Shown here: positions 1-7,060 of the stretch, one piece after another
Position numbering within the stretch: position 1 is the first letter of the stretch
Layout: every line of letters begins with the position of its first letter
Assembly (NCBI GenBank): GCA_046728075.1
Contig: JBKPDV010000132.1
Coordinates: 1-17,612 of the forward strand
DNA length: 17,612 bases
Reading direction: 5' to 3'
From: JBKPDV01 sp046728075
GTDB lineage: Bacteria; Acidobacteriota; Thermoanaerobaculia; UBA5066; Gp7-AA6
The notes under the pieces: model-generated
What the model was told of the DNA's origin: nothing
Seen by the model: only the letters and a program-made list of their open reading frames with translations
Databases searched by the model: none
Made by a program: the position numbers and the translations under genes

Positions 1-837
1 CTCGATCCCGGCCGCCTCGGTCCTGCCGAATTTCCCATCTTTCAAATCGATGTCGTGGACGATCTCGCCGATCTGCGCCAGCGGGCGCTCGGACAGCCGC
101 ATCCGCGAGAGCAGCGTCTCGAAGGTGCAGCGGTCCCCTTCATGGCTGAAGTCTCCGCCGACGATGTCGAAGCGCACTTCGCCCGAGCGGGCCGGCTCTT
201 TCGGATCGATGAATCGAAAGCGCGCCTTCGGGTCGATGAAGCGGCGGATCAACCAGGCGGAGGCGATGCGGTCGATGTGAACGCCCCGACGCGTCACCCA
301 GGTCCGGCCCAGGAGCCGGTCCGGTTTCTCCGCCGCCGGAGCCGCGCGCCGGCCTTTCTCCGCCAGCGCCCGCAGCAACCCTTCCACCCTCCGGCGTCCG
401 GACGCGCCGAAGAAGTCGATACGGGCGATCTCCTCGAAGCGTTTGCGGGATCGGGCGACGGTCACCAGAAGATCTTCCGGGGAGCCCGCGCGGCGTCGCT
501 CCCGGATGGCCTCCGCCAGAGCCTCGTAATCGGCGTCACGCTCGGATAGGAACTGCTCGATCAAGGTCGAGTCCGTGCGGGCTTCGAGGAACTCGGCTTC
601 GCAGACATAGGCCTCGCCTCCTCCCGCGACCGCCTCCTGCGCGATCCACTGAAAGTCTTCGAGGCACTCCTCGCGGCGAGGAAGCGCGTAGACGGCGTTC
701 TTCAGCGCCACGGCTCCGACCCGCGCGAGCCGCTGCCGGATCTTGGCGCGCAGATAAAGAGGCTCGGGCGGAAGCTGGTGGATCAGCAAATACCAGGGGA
801 GCCTGGCCGCGCGCTTCTTCGCCGCAGGCCGATTCAT
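1..837 (-). CDS. chrB: ChrB-type chromate resistance protein, 3' end cut by window edge
   Basis: The reverse strand is open from an ATG at 837 to the window edge, giving 279 residues without the natural end. Residues 15-110 (start WYLLIHQLPPEP, then GAVALKNAVYALP and EDFQWI) look like the ChrB N-terminal domain. Residues 180-279 (WVTRRGVHIDRIASAWLIRRF, then SHEGDRCTFE and HDIDLKDGKFGR) look like the ChrB C-terminal domain. In known systems ChrB accompanies the chromate efflux pump ChrA and is reported to act as a chromate-responsive regulator or accessory resistance factor. Family members are about 300 residues, so only a short tail is missing. The ATG overlaps the stop of the upstream MFS gene (ATGA, 834-837), which implies translational coupling. 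No ChrA is visible in the window. The family call is confident; a role in chromate resistance in this organism is inferred. Confidence 0.88.
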   Translation of the reverse strand, partial: MNRPAAKKRAARLPWYLLIHQLPPEPLYLRAKIRQRLARVGAVALKNAVYALPRREECLEDFQWIAQEAVAGGGEAYVCEAEFLEARTDSTLIEQFLSERDADYEALAEAIRERRRAGSPEDLLVTVARSRKRFEEIARIDFFGASGRRRVEGLLRALAEKGRRAAPAAEKPDRLLGRTWVTRRGVHIDRIASAWLIRRFIDPKARFRFIDPKEPARSGEVRFDIVGGDFSHEGDRCTFETLLSRMRLSERPLAQIGEIVHDIDLKDGKFGRTEAAGIE

Positions 838-2066
838 TGCTTTGCCTTTGCGAGCGCGGGTTGGGAGGGGAGCATCACCGCCGCCCACAGCGTTCCGGCG
901 ACGCCGAGCACCGCCGCGACGATGAAGGTCAAGGTTGGACGAATCGTCCAGAGCGCGCCGCCGACGGCAGCGGCCCCGGCCACGACGAAACCTCGGATCG
1001 CATAGTAAAGGCCGACGGTCTTTCCGCGCGCTCCCAGCGCCGCGAGGTCGACGATGAGAGCCTTGCGCGCCGGCTCACCGACCTCCCGCAGGCCTCCCAC
1101 GACATAGGCCCCGAGCAGATGAAGGAAGGAACGGGAGAGGAGAACCGCGATCGGGAAGAGCGTGAAGAAGAGAAAGGTCGCGATGACGAAAGGCTTCTTC
1201 TCGATCCGCTCCGCCAGGAGCGCGGCGGGGAAGTAGGACAGGATCGCGGTGGCCATCAGGACCGAGTTGGCTAGGCCGAACTGCGAAGGGGACACGCGCA
1301 GAATCTCGATCGCCCAGACGACCAGGAAGACGTCCGGCAGGCCTTCACAGAGCCGAATCAGGCAATCCGCCGCGAGCAGGCGCTTCAAAGTCGGATGCAG
1401 GGGCGCGCGAAAGACGGACGGTGCGGGAGTGTCCCCCTCACCCCGACCCTCTCCCGGAGGGAGAGGGGGAGGAGATCGCCGTCTTCGGAATGCAAATCCC
1501 AGAGCGAGAAGCGTCACGGTCGCCAGGCCGATCGAAATCACGAATCCGGTTCGCATACCGCGTGCCATCCCCAGCCGCTCGATCAGCAGCCCGCCGAGAG
1601 GAGGCGCAATGACCATCGGGACGCGCTTCAAGATCGATTGAACGGTGAACCCGACGATGCGGCGCGACCCTTCGAGCTCCTCGCCGACGAGCGAGAACGT
1701 GGCGGGTAGGCCGAACGACTTCCAGCCCATTACAAGAAAGACGCCGAAGAAGACGCCCGCGATCGATCGCCAAAAGAAGTAGACGAGGAAACCGAGAGCG
1801 GTCAGGCATCCGAAGAGGAGCAGCGCACGGTGGTTGCCGAGGCGATCCGAGAGCCAGCCGCCGGGATAGGCGTATGCCGCGTCGAGAGAATCCTGGAGCG
1901 CCCCAAAAGCGCCGACGACCAAGGCCGACGCGCCGAGAAACCTCAGGTACTCGGGGAGATAGCGAGTCCAAAGCTCCTGGCCGAGCCCGAAGACGAAAAT
2001 GCCCGCCGCCACAGGGGCGAGCCAGCCGGCGAGGCCCCAGCGGCGGCGCCAGTCCTTCCGCGACAC
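834..2066 (-). CDS. MFS transporter, chromate-resistance-associated type
   Basis: A 410-residue polytopic membrane protein of the major facilitator superfamily. The loop after TM2 carries a motif-A-like GGWLSDRLGNHR (residues 69-80), and the protein has two hydrophobic halves separated by a cytoplasmic loop around residues 192-222. It should use an ion gradient to move a small solute across the inner membrane; the substrate cannot be read from sequence. Translation starts at a GTG with no Shine-Dalgarno, and a good promoter ends 6 nt upstream. The stop overlaps the chrB start, so the two form an operon, and the transporter may take the place of ChrA. Odd feature: residues 198-211 in the central loop are encoded by a GC-rich palindromic repeat (1433-1472) that reads through in frame. 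The family is certain; chromate or oxyanion transport is a guess from the neighbour. Confidence 0.85.
   Translation of the reverse strand: MSRKDWRRRWGLAGWLAPVAAGIFVFGLGQELWTRYLPEYLRFLGASALVVGAFGALQDSLDAAYAYPGGWLSDRLGNHRALLLFGCLTALGFLVYFFWRSIAGVFFGVFLVMGWKSFGLPATFSLVGEELEGSRRIVGFTVQSILKRVPMVIAPPLGGLLIERLGMARGMRTGFVISIGLATVTLLALGFAFRRRRSPPPLPPGEGRGEGDTPAPSVFRAPLHPTLKRLLAADCLIRLCEGLPDVFLVVWAIEILRVSPSQFGLANSVLMATAILSYFPAALLAERIEKKPFVIATFLFFTLFPIAVLLSRSFLHLLGAYVVGGLREVGEPARKALIVDLAALGARGKTVGLYYAIRGFVVAGAAAVGGALWTIRPTLTFIVAAVLGVAGTLWAAVMLPSQPALAKAKQ
1433..1472 (+). repeat. GC-rich palindromic mini-element, copy 1, in frame within the MFS gene
   Basis: A CCCCTCACCCC-type head is followed by a perfect 9-bp hairpin, CCCTCTCCC (1447-1455), GGA loop, GGGAGAGGG (1459-1467). 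The same element recurs on the opposite strand inside hemE at 16712-16748. It lies antisense to the MFS gene and adds a Pro/Gly/Glu-rich stretch (PPPLPPGEGRGEG) to the central cytoplasmic loop without breaking the frame. Such GC-rich hairpins with a conserved CCCTCACCCC head are typical of dispersed bacterial repeats. Insertion is inferred from the second copy and from the low complexity of the peptide. Confidence 0.75.
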
Positions 2067-2072
2067 GACGCG

Positions 2073-2102
2073 CTTATATCACTTGCTAGTGTCGTATAGC
2101 AA
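2073..2102 (-). promoter_or_regulatory. Promoter of the MFS-chrB operon, probably leaderless
   Basis: On the minus strand a -35 box TTGCTA (2102-2097) is followed by an 18-bp spacer and a -10 box TATAAG (2078-2073). Only 6 nt separate the -10 from the GTG at 2066, so transcription would begin at or next to the start codon. There is no Shine-Dalgarno. The perfect 12-bp palindrome TAGCAATTGCTA (2097-2108) covers the -35 box and could be an operator. The box identities are seen; activity is inferred. Confidence 0.55.
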
Positions 2103-2112
2103 TTGCTAGGAT
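2083..2112 (+). promoter_or_regulatory. Promoter of the M20 peptidase operon, overlapping the divergent one
   Basis: The -35 box TTGCTA (2083-2088), an 18-bp spacer and the -10 box TAGGAT (2107-2112) lie 7 nt before the ATG at 2120. The layout mirrors the divergent MFS promoter, and the two occupy the same DNA face to face. TTGCTAG repeats directly at 2083-2089 and 2103-2109, 20 bp (about two helical turns) apart. An AGGA at 2108-2111 could serve as a weak Shine-Dalgarno instead, so leaderless initiation is likely but not certain. Confidence 0.5.
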
Positions 2113-2119
2113 CCAGCCG

Positions 2120-3268
2120 ATGCGGGATCCTGCGATCTCCCTCCTGGTCGAGCTCGTTTCGATCGATTCGGTCAACCCCGCGTTGGTGAGCGGAGGAGCC
2201 GGAGAGGCGAAGATCGCCGAGGCGGTCTCGCGGCATCTCCAAGCGTCGGGGCTGCGGGTGGAGAGGCAGGAAGCCGCCCCCGGCCGACCCAACATCGTGG
2301 GCGTTCTCGAGGGACTGCGGCCGGGACGTGCTCTCATGCTCTGCGGCCACCTCGATACGGTCGGGGTCGTGGGGATGCCCGCTCCGTTCCATCCGGTCGA
2401 GCGCGAGGGCCGCCTGTACGGACGCGGCGCGCAGGACATGAAGGGTGGACTGGCGGCGATCCTTTCGGCGGCGGAGACGCTCGCTCGCCGCGGATTGCCG
2501 GCGGGCAGGGTCGTCGTGGCGGCCGTGGCCGACGAGGAGCACGCGAGCATCGGAGCGTCGGAGCTCGTCAAGAGGTGGCCCGCGGACGCCGCGATCGTCG
2601 CCGAGCCCACGGACCTCGCGATCGGAGTTGCCCACAAGGGTTTTTCCTGGGTCGAGGTGGAGACGAAGGGTCGCGCCGCCCATGGGAGCCGGCCAGCGGA
2701 GGGGGAAGATGCGATCTTGAGAATGGGCCGCGTGCTCGGGCGGCTCGAATCGCTCAGCGCCGAGCTCGCTTCGCGTCCGCCCCATCCGCTCCTGGGCCCG
2801 GCTTCGCTCCACGGCTCGCTCATCGAGGGGGGTCGCGAGCTCTCCACCTATCCGGATCGCTGCGTCTTGCAGCTCGAGCGCCGGACTCTCCCGGGCGAAG
2901 CACCCGACGCCGCCCTCTCCGAGCTGCGCGGCATTCTCGAATCGCTCGCGCGCGAGGACCCGGCCTTCCGCTTCTCGGTCCGTCACGTGTTCTCCCAGCC
3001 TCCCTATGCGACTCCGGCCGCGAGTCCGATCGTCGAAGATCTGGCATCCGTTCTCGCGTCCTCCGGGCGGGAGGTCCGACGCGAAGGAATGAGCTTCTGG
3101 ACCGACGCGGCGATCCTCGGCTCCGCCGGGATTCCGTCGGTCGTCTTCGGTCCGGGAGGCTCGGGCCTGCACGGCCTGGAGGAGTACGTCCGAATCGACG
3201 AGGTCGTGGTCTGCCGCGACGTCCTCGTCGGGACGGCAATCCGGTATTGCGCGGGGCAGCCCGGTTGA
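2120..3268 (+). CDS. M20 family metallopeptidase (ArgE/DapE/CPG2-like)
   Basis: A 382-residue zinc-dependent amidohydrolase that removes an acyl or aminoacyl group from an amino acid or peptide. The metal-site motifs are all present: GHLDT (His77, Asp79), GRGAQDMKGG (bridging Asp106), ADEEH (Glu139 general base, Glu140 ligand), AEPTDL (Glu162) and the C-terminal SGLHG His351. The dimerisation (lid) domain lies roughly at residues 170-285, beginning near KGFSWVEVETKGRAAHGS. No signal peptide is seen, so it is cytoplasmic. It is the first gene of a plus-strand series, and its stop is 10 bp before the dipeptidase E start. The family includes acetylornithine deacetylase, succinyl-diaminopimelate desuccinylase and carboxypeptidase G2, and sequence alone does not choose among them. 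The neighbouring cyclodeaminase makes an ornithine- or amino-acid-releasing role attractive but unproven. Confidence 0.88.
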   Translation: MRDPAISLLVELVSIDSVNPALVSGGAGEAKIAEAVSRHLQASGLRVERQEAAPGRPNIVGVLEGLRPGRALMLCGHLDTVGVVGMPAPFHPVEREGRLYGRGAQDMKGGLAAILSAAETLARRGLPAGRVVVAAVADEEHASIGASELVKRWPADAAIVAEPTDLAIGVAHKGFSWVEVETKGRAAHGSRPAEGEDAILRMGRVLGRLESLSAELASRPPHPLLGPASLHGSLIEGGRELSTYPDRCVLQLERRTLPGEAPDAALSELRGILESLAREDPAFRFSVRHVFSQPPYATPAASPIVEDLASVLASSGREVRREGMSFWTDAAILGSAGIPSVVFGPGGSGLHGLEEYVRIDEVVVCRDVLVGTAIRYCAGQPG

Positions 3269-3278
3269 AGGACGAGGC

Positions 3279-4001
3279 TTGAGCAAGCAGCGGCTGCTCC
3301 TGCTGAGCAACTCCACGGTCTACGGACGCGGGTATCTCGACCACGGAGAGGCGGAGATTCGCGCCATTCTGGCCGGCGTCGACCGCGTTCTGTTCGTGCC
3401 TTACGCGCTGTTCGATCGGAAGGGCTACGCGCTTCAGGCGCGCGCCCGGTTCGAGGCGATGGGCCTCCGGCTCGATTCGGTCGACGAAGCGCCGGACCCG
3501 CGGGATGCGGTGCGGAGGGCGCGGGCGGTCTTCATCGGAGGCGGCAACACGTTCCGCCTTCTCGACGCGCTCTTTCGGCACGAGCTCCTGGATGCGATCC
3601 GTGACCGGGTCGCGAGCGGCGTTCCCTACGTCGGATCCAGCGCGGGCTCGATCGTGGCCGGCCCGACTCTCCAGACCACCAAGGACATGCCGATCGTCCA
3701 GCCGCCCTCCTTCCGGGCGCTCGGCCTGACGACGTTTCAGATCAGCCCGCACTATCTCGATCCCGATCCGACCTCGACCCACATGGGGGAGACGCAGGAG
3801 GAGCGCATCCGGCAGTTTCACGAGGAGCACGCGACTCCCGTCGTCGGCCTGCGCGAGGGAGCGATGCTGCGCGTGGAAGACGGAGCCGTTGTCCTGAAGG
3901 GCGAGCCGGGCGCGCGGATCTTCCGGCGCGGCCACGACCCGGTCGAAGCGGCGGCAGGCCAGCGGATCGACCAATACCTGACGCGGAGCGCTCCCGCGTG
4001 A
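3279..4001 (+). CDS. pepE: Peptidase E (alpha-aspartyl dipeptidase, S51 family)
   Basis: A 240-residue serine dipeptidase. Enteric PepE hydrolyses dipeptides with N-terminal aspartate. The nucleophile-elbow motif GSSAG is at residues 119-123 (Ser121), with Asp136 in TTKDMP and His158 in SPHYLD. These match the reported Ser120/Asp135/His157 triad of enteric PepE with an offset of one. The N-terminal LLLLSNST and the FIGGGNTFRLL segment (residues 85-95) are also family hallmarks. Length is normal, and without a signal peptide it is cytoplasmic. The start is a TTG preceded by GAAGGA (3267-3272) at 6 nt, a good Shine-Dalgarno that supports this unusual codon. The stop overlaps the GTG start of the next gene. 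Cyanophycinase is a relative in the same family, but the length and motifs favour PepE. Confidence 0.87.
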   Translation: MSKQRLLLLSNSTVYGRGYLDHGEAEIRAILAGVDRVLFVPYALFDRKGYALQARARFEAMGLRLDSVDEAPDPRDAVRRARAVFIGGGNTFRLLDALFRHELLDAIRDRVASGVPYVGSSAGSIVAGPTLQTTKDMPIVQPPSFRALGLTTFQISPHYLDPDPTSTHMGETQEERIRQFHEEHATPVVGLREGAMLRVEDGAVVLKGEPGARIFRRGHDPVEAAAGQRIDQYLTRSAPA

Positions 4002-4990
4002 CGCGCGGCACGTTGGTCCTGACTCGCAGCGATGTCTCCGAGCTGCTCGACATGGACTCCTGCATCACCGCGGTCGAGGAGGCATTCCGTCTGGAGGGAG
4101 AGGGGCGCGCGGCTCGCGCGGGCGTCCTGGGTTTTCCGAGCGCCGGGGGGGGCTTTCACGTCAAGGCCGCGGCGCTCGAGCTCCAACGCCCCTACTTCGC
4201 GGCGAAGGTCAACGGCAACTTCCCGGGCAATCGCGAACGGTTTGGCCTTCCGACGATCCAGGGCGTCGTCGTCCTCTGCGACGCTGAGAATGGTTCGCTT
4301 CTGGCGCTCATCGACTCGATGGAGATCACGAGCCTGCGGACCGCGGCCGCGACAGCGGTCGCCGCGAAGTCCCTCGCGCGGGCGGACTCGCGCGTCGCGG
4401 CGATCTGCGGCGGCGGACGCCAGGGGCGGGCGCAGCTCGCGGCGCTCCGCCGGGTTTTGCCATTGCGCAGGGCGTTTGTCTTCGACACGGATCCCGCGAC
4501 CGCGGAAATCTTCGCGGCCGAGATGGGACCGATCCTCGGCATCGAAGTCGTCGTCGCGGCCTCGCCGGCAGAAGCTCTCGCCGGCGCCGACGTCTGCGTC
4601 ACCTCGACGCCTTCCCGGAGCCCCTTTCTGAAAAAAGGCGACTTGAGGCCCGGAGTCTTTCTGGCGGCCGTTGGAGCCGACTCTCCCGAGAAGCAGGAAG
4701 TGGATCCGGAGCTTCTCGCCAGCGCCCGGGTCGTGGTGGATGTGCTGGAGCAATGCGCGACGATCGGCGAGCTCCATCACGCGCTCGAAGCGGGGCGGAT
4801 GACGCGGTCCGATGTCTACGCCGAGCTCGCCGAGATCGTCTCCGGACGGAAACCGGGGCGGCAGAGGTCCGAGGAGATCGTGATTTTCGACAGTACGGGG
4901 ACCGCGCTGGAGGATGTTGCGGCGGCGGCGGCGGTGTTCGAAAAGGCCGTCGCGGCCGGGCGCGGCGCCTTGTGCGACCTGGCGCAGTAG
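3998..4990 (+). CDS. Ornithine cyclodeaminase / mu-crystallin family protein
   Basis: A 330-residue NAD(P)-dependent enzyme. Family members convert ornithine to proline, reduce cyclic imines such as pyrroline-2-carboxylate, or act as archaeal-type alanine dehydrogenase. The dinucleotide-binding glycine motif is at residues 137-144 (CGGGRQGRAQ). Lys70 (KVNGNFPGN), Arg114 (TSLRTAAAT) and Asp228 (GADSPEKQE) sit where ornithine cyclodeaminase has its substrate-binding and catalytic residues. Translation starts at a GTG that shares bases with the pepE stop (GTGA, 3998-4001), so it is coupled to pepE. Next to an M20 deacylase and a dipeptidase it suggests amino-acid salvage or catabolism. The true substrate cannot be assigned, because specificity varies widely in this family. 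Confidence 0.85.
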   Translation: MTRGTLVLTRSDVSELLDMDSCITAVEEAFRLEGEGRAARAGVLGFPSAGGGFHVKAAALELQRPYFAAKVNGNFPGNRERFGLPTIQGVVVLCDAENGSLLALIDSMEITSLRTAAATAVAAKSLARADSRVAAICGGGRQGRAQLAALRRVLPLRRAFVFDTDPATAEIFAAEMGPILGIEVVVAASPAEALAGADVCVTSTPSRSPFLKKGDLRPGVFLAAVGADSPEKQEVDPELLASARVVVDVLEQCATIGELHHALEAGRMTRSDVYAELAEIVSGRKPGRQRSEEIVIFDSTGTALEDVAAAAAVFEKAVAAGRGALCDLAQ

Positions 4991-5010
4991 GAAGGGCCGC
5001 TCCGGGCGGA

Positions 5011-5016
5011 TAAACT
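5011..5016 (+). promoter_or_regulatory. Candidate -10 element directly before the molybdopterin gene
   Basis: TAAACT ends exactly 7 nt before the ATG at 5024, the same spacing as in front of the M20, ABC ATPase and hemE starts. No convincing -35 box lies 16-18 bp upstream and there is no clear Shine-Dalgarno. This may be an internal leaderless promoter within the plus-strand operon. Support comes mainly from recurrence of the pattern in the window. Confidence 0.35.
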
Positions 5017-5023
5017 CTCCCGG

Positions 5024-7057
5024 ATGGCCGCCTTGCCCCCGGAGCTCTCCTCCACTACGACACGTGCGGCCAGCGCCTGTCCGCTCGATTGCCCCGACGC
5101 GTGCAGCCTCGAGGTCCAGCTCGAGGACGGCCGGGCCGTCGCGATCGCCGGAACCCGCGTCAACCCCCTTACCGACGGCTACATCTGCGCCAAGGTCCGG
5201 CGCTTCCCGGAGCATCTCTACGGCCCCGACCGCGTTCGGTACCCCCAGATCCGAGTCGGCGAAAAGGGAAAGGGACAGTTCCGGCGAGTCTCCTGGGAGG
5301 AGGCGCTGGATGACGTGGCGCGCAGGCTGAAGGAGCTCGTCGACCGCGGCCAGGGAGAGCGCATCCTTCCCTTTTGCTACGGGGGATCCAACGGCTACCT
5401 CTCTCACGACGCAATCGACGCGAGACTCTTTTCTCGGCTGGGCGCGTCCCGGCTGGCGCGAACGGTCTGCGCGGCGCCCTCGGGAGCGGCAGCGCAGGGG
5501 CTCTACGGAAAGATGCCCGGCGTCGCTTTGCAAGACTACGCGGACGCGAAGCTCATCGTCCTGTGGGGCGTGAACCCGTCGGTTTCCGGAATTCATCTGG
5601 TCCCGCACGTCCAGGAGGCGCAAAAGAGAGGCGGAAAACTCATCGTGGTCGACCCGCGCCGAACGCGTCTGGCCGCGCGCGCGGACCTTCACCTGGCGAT
5701 CCATCCGGGCACGGACCTCGTCGTCGCGTTGGCCTTGATCCGGTGGCTGTTCGGGAAGGGCTATTCGGATGAGAAGTTCCTCTCCGAGCACACGACCCGG
5801 TCGGAAGAGCTGCGCCGGCGCGCGGAGCCGTGGACGCTCGAGCGAGCGGCGGAGACGGCGCGCGTACCTGTCGGGGACCTCAAGCGCTTCGCCCGCCTCT
5901 ACGCGGAGTCGCATCCGGCGGCCATCCGCTGCGGCTGGGGAGTCGAGCGAAATCGCAACGGCGGATCCGCGGTCGCGGCGATCCTCGCGCTGCCCGCGGT
6001 CGCCGGCAAGTTCGGCGTCCGCGGAGGGGGGTACACGATGTCGAACTCGAAGGCCTGGGACCTCGATTCGGCCGCAGCGGCGGGGGCCGCGAGCTGGACG
6101 ACACGAGAGGTCAATATGAGCCGATTGGGCCAGGTGCTCGCCGGCCGCGAAGGAGGACCGGTCGATCTCCTCTTCGTCTACAACGCCAATCCGGCGATGA
6201 CGATCCCCGACCAGTCGAAGGTTCTGGCGGGACTCGCGCGGGAAGATCTCTTCACCGTCGTCTTCGATCCCGTGATGACGGACACGGCTCGGTATGCCGA
6301 TGTGCTCCTGCCCGCGACCACCTTTCTGGAACGCTCAGAAATGTCCCGCGGATACGGCGCGATGGTTCTCCAGAGCACGCGGCCGGTGCTGGAGCGTGTT
6401 GGGGAGTCCCGTCCGAATCACGAGGTCTTCGGAGAGCTGTGCCGCCGGACCGGTGTGGCGCGCCCGGAAGACCCCGAGACGGCCGGGGAGCTGGCGGCGG
6501 CGCTCCTGTCGCGAAGTCGGGAAGGGGAAGCGATCGCTGCCGCGCTGGCGCAACACGGCGCCGCCTATCCCGGCGGAAACCCGGCGCCCATCTCTTTCGT
6601 CGACGTCTTCCCGCGGACGTCGGACGCGCGCGTGCATTTGGTGCCGGAGGAGCTGGATACCGAGGCCCCCGGCGGGCTCTACCACTTCCAACCGGAGCCC
6701 GCGAGCGCGAGTTTCCCGCTGGCTCTGCTGTCGCCCGCGACCGATCGCACGATCTCTTCGAGCCTTGGCGAGCTACGCCGCGAGGCGGTCGGTGTCGAGC
6801 TGTCGCCGGAGGATGCGCAGGCGAGGGGAATCTCCGACGGCGATCGCGTCCGCGTCTTCAACGAGCTCGGCGAGGTGGTCTGCGGGGCGCGGCGGAATGC
6901 CACTCTGCGGCCGGGGGTGGCGGTTCTTCCCAAAGGCCTTTGGGGCCACAACACCGAAAACGGGATGACGGCGACCTCTCTCGCCCCAGCCACCCTCTCG
7001 GATCTGGGTCAGGGCGCCTGCTTCAACGACGCCCGTGTCCAGGTCGAGCGGCTGTAG
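5024..7057 (+). CDS. Molybdopterin oxidoreductase (DMSO reductase superfamily), single subunit, cytoplasmic
   Basis: A 677-residue protein with an N-terminal 4Fe-4S motif C19-x3-C23-x3-C27-x27-C55, followed by the molybdopterin oxidoreductase core (about 65-480: WEEALDDVA, GVNPS near 187, VDPRRT, GWGVERNRNG, the VYNANPAMTIPDQ segment and YADVLLPATTFLE). A C-terminal molydopterin-dinucleotide-binding domain covers about 570-677 (LLSPATDRTISSS; GISDGDRVRVFNELGE). It should bind Mo or W bis-MGD and one cluster. The metal ligand is not obvious: the TVCAAPSG segment near 147-154 offers Cys149 or Ser153. There is no twin-arginine signal, so it acts in the cytoplasm. No electron-transfer or membrane-anchor subunit is next to it. 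Formate dehydrogenase-like or other reductase activity is possible and the substrate is unknown. It sits 33 bp after the cyclodeaminase and 3 bp before the CDF gene. Confidence 0.88.
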   Translation: MAALPPELSSTTTRAASACPLDCPDACSLEVQLEDGRAVAIAGTRVNPLTDGYICAKVRRFPEHLYGPDRVRYPQIRVGEKGKGQFRRVSWEEALDDVARRLKELVDRGQGERILPFCYGGSNGYLSHDAIDARLFSRLGASRLARTVCAAPSGAAAQGLYGKMPGVALQDYADAKLIVLWGVNPSVSGIHLVPHVQEAQKRGGKLIVVDPRRTRLAARADLHLAIHPGTDLVVALALIRWLFGKGYSDEKFLSEHTTRSEELRRRAEPWTLERAAETARVPVGDLKRFARLYAESHPAAIRCGWGVERNRNGGSAVAAILALPAVAGKFGVRGGGYTMSNSKAWDLDSAAAAGAASWTTREVNMSRLGQVLAGREGGPVDLLFVYNANPAMTIPDQSKVLAGLAREDLFTVVFDPVMTDTARYADVLLPATTFLERSEMSRGYGAMVLQSTRPVLERVGESRPNHEVFGELCRRTGVARPEDPETAGELAAALLSRSREGEAIAAALAQHGAAYPGGNPAPISFVDVFPRTSDARVHLVPEELDTEAPGGLYHFQPEPASASFPLALLSPATDRTISSSLGELRREAVGVELSPEDAQARGISDGDRVRVFNELGEVVCGARRNATLRPGVAVLPKGLWGHNTENGMTATSLAPATLSDLGQGACFNDARVQVERL

Positions 7058-7060
7058 CGC

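Noticed and set aside
3818..5914. Minus-strand open frame of 698 codons opposite pepE, the cyclodeaminase and the molybdopterin gene
   Set aside because: Arg/Asp-rich shadow with no domain; the plus-strand genes are clearly real.
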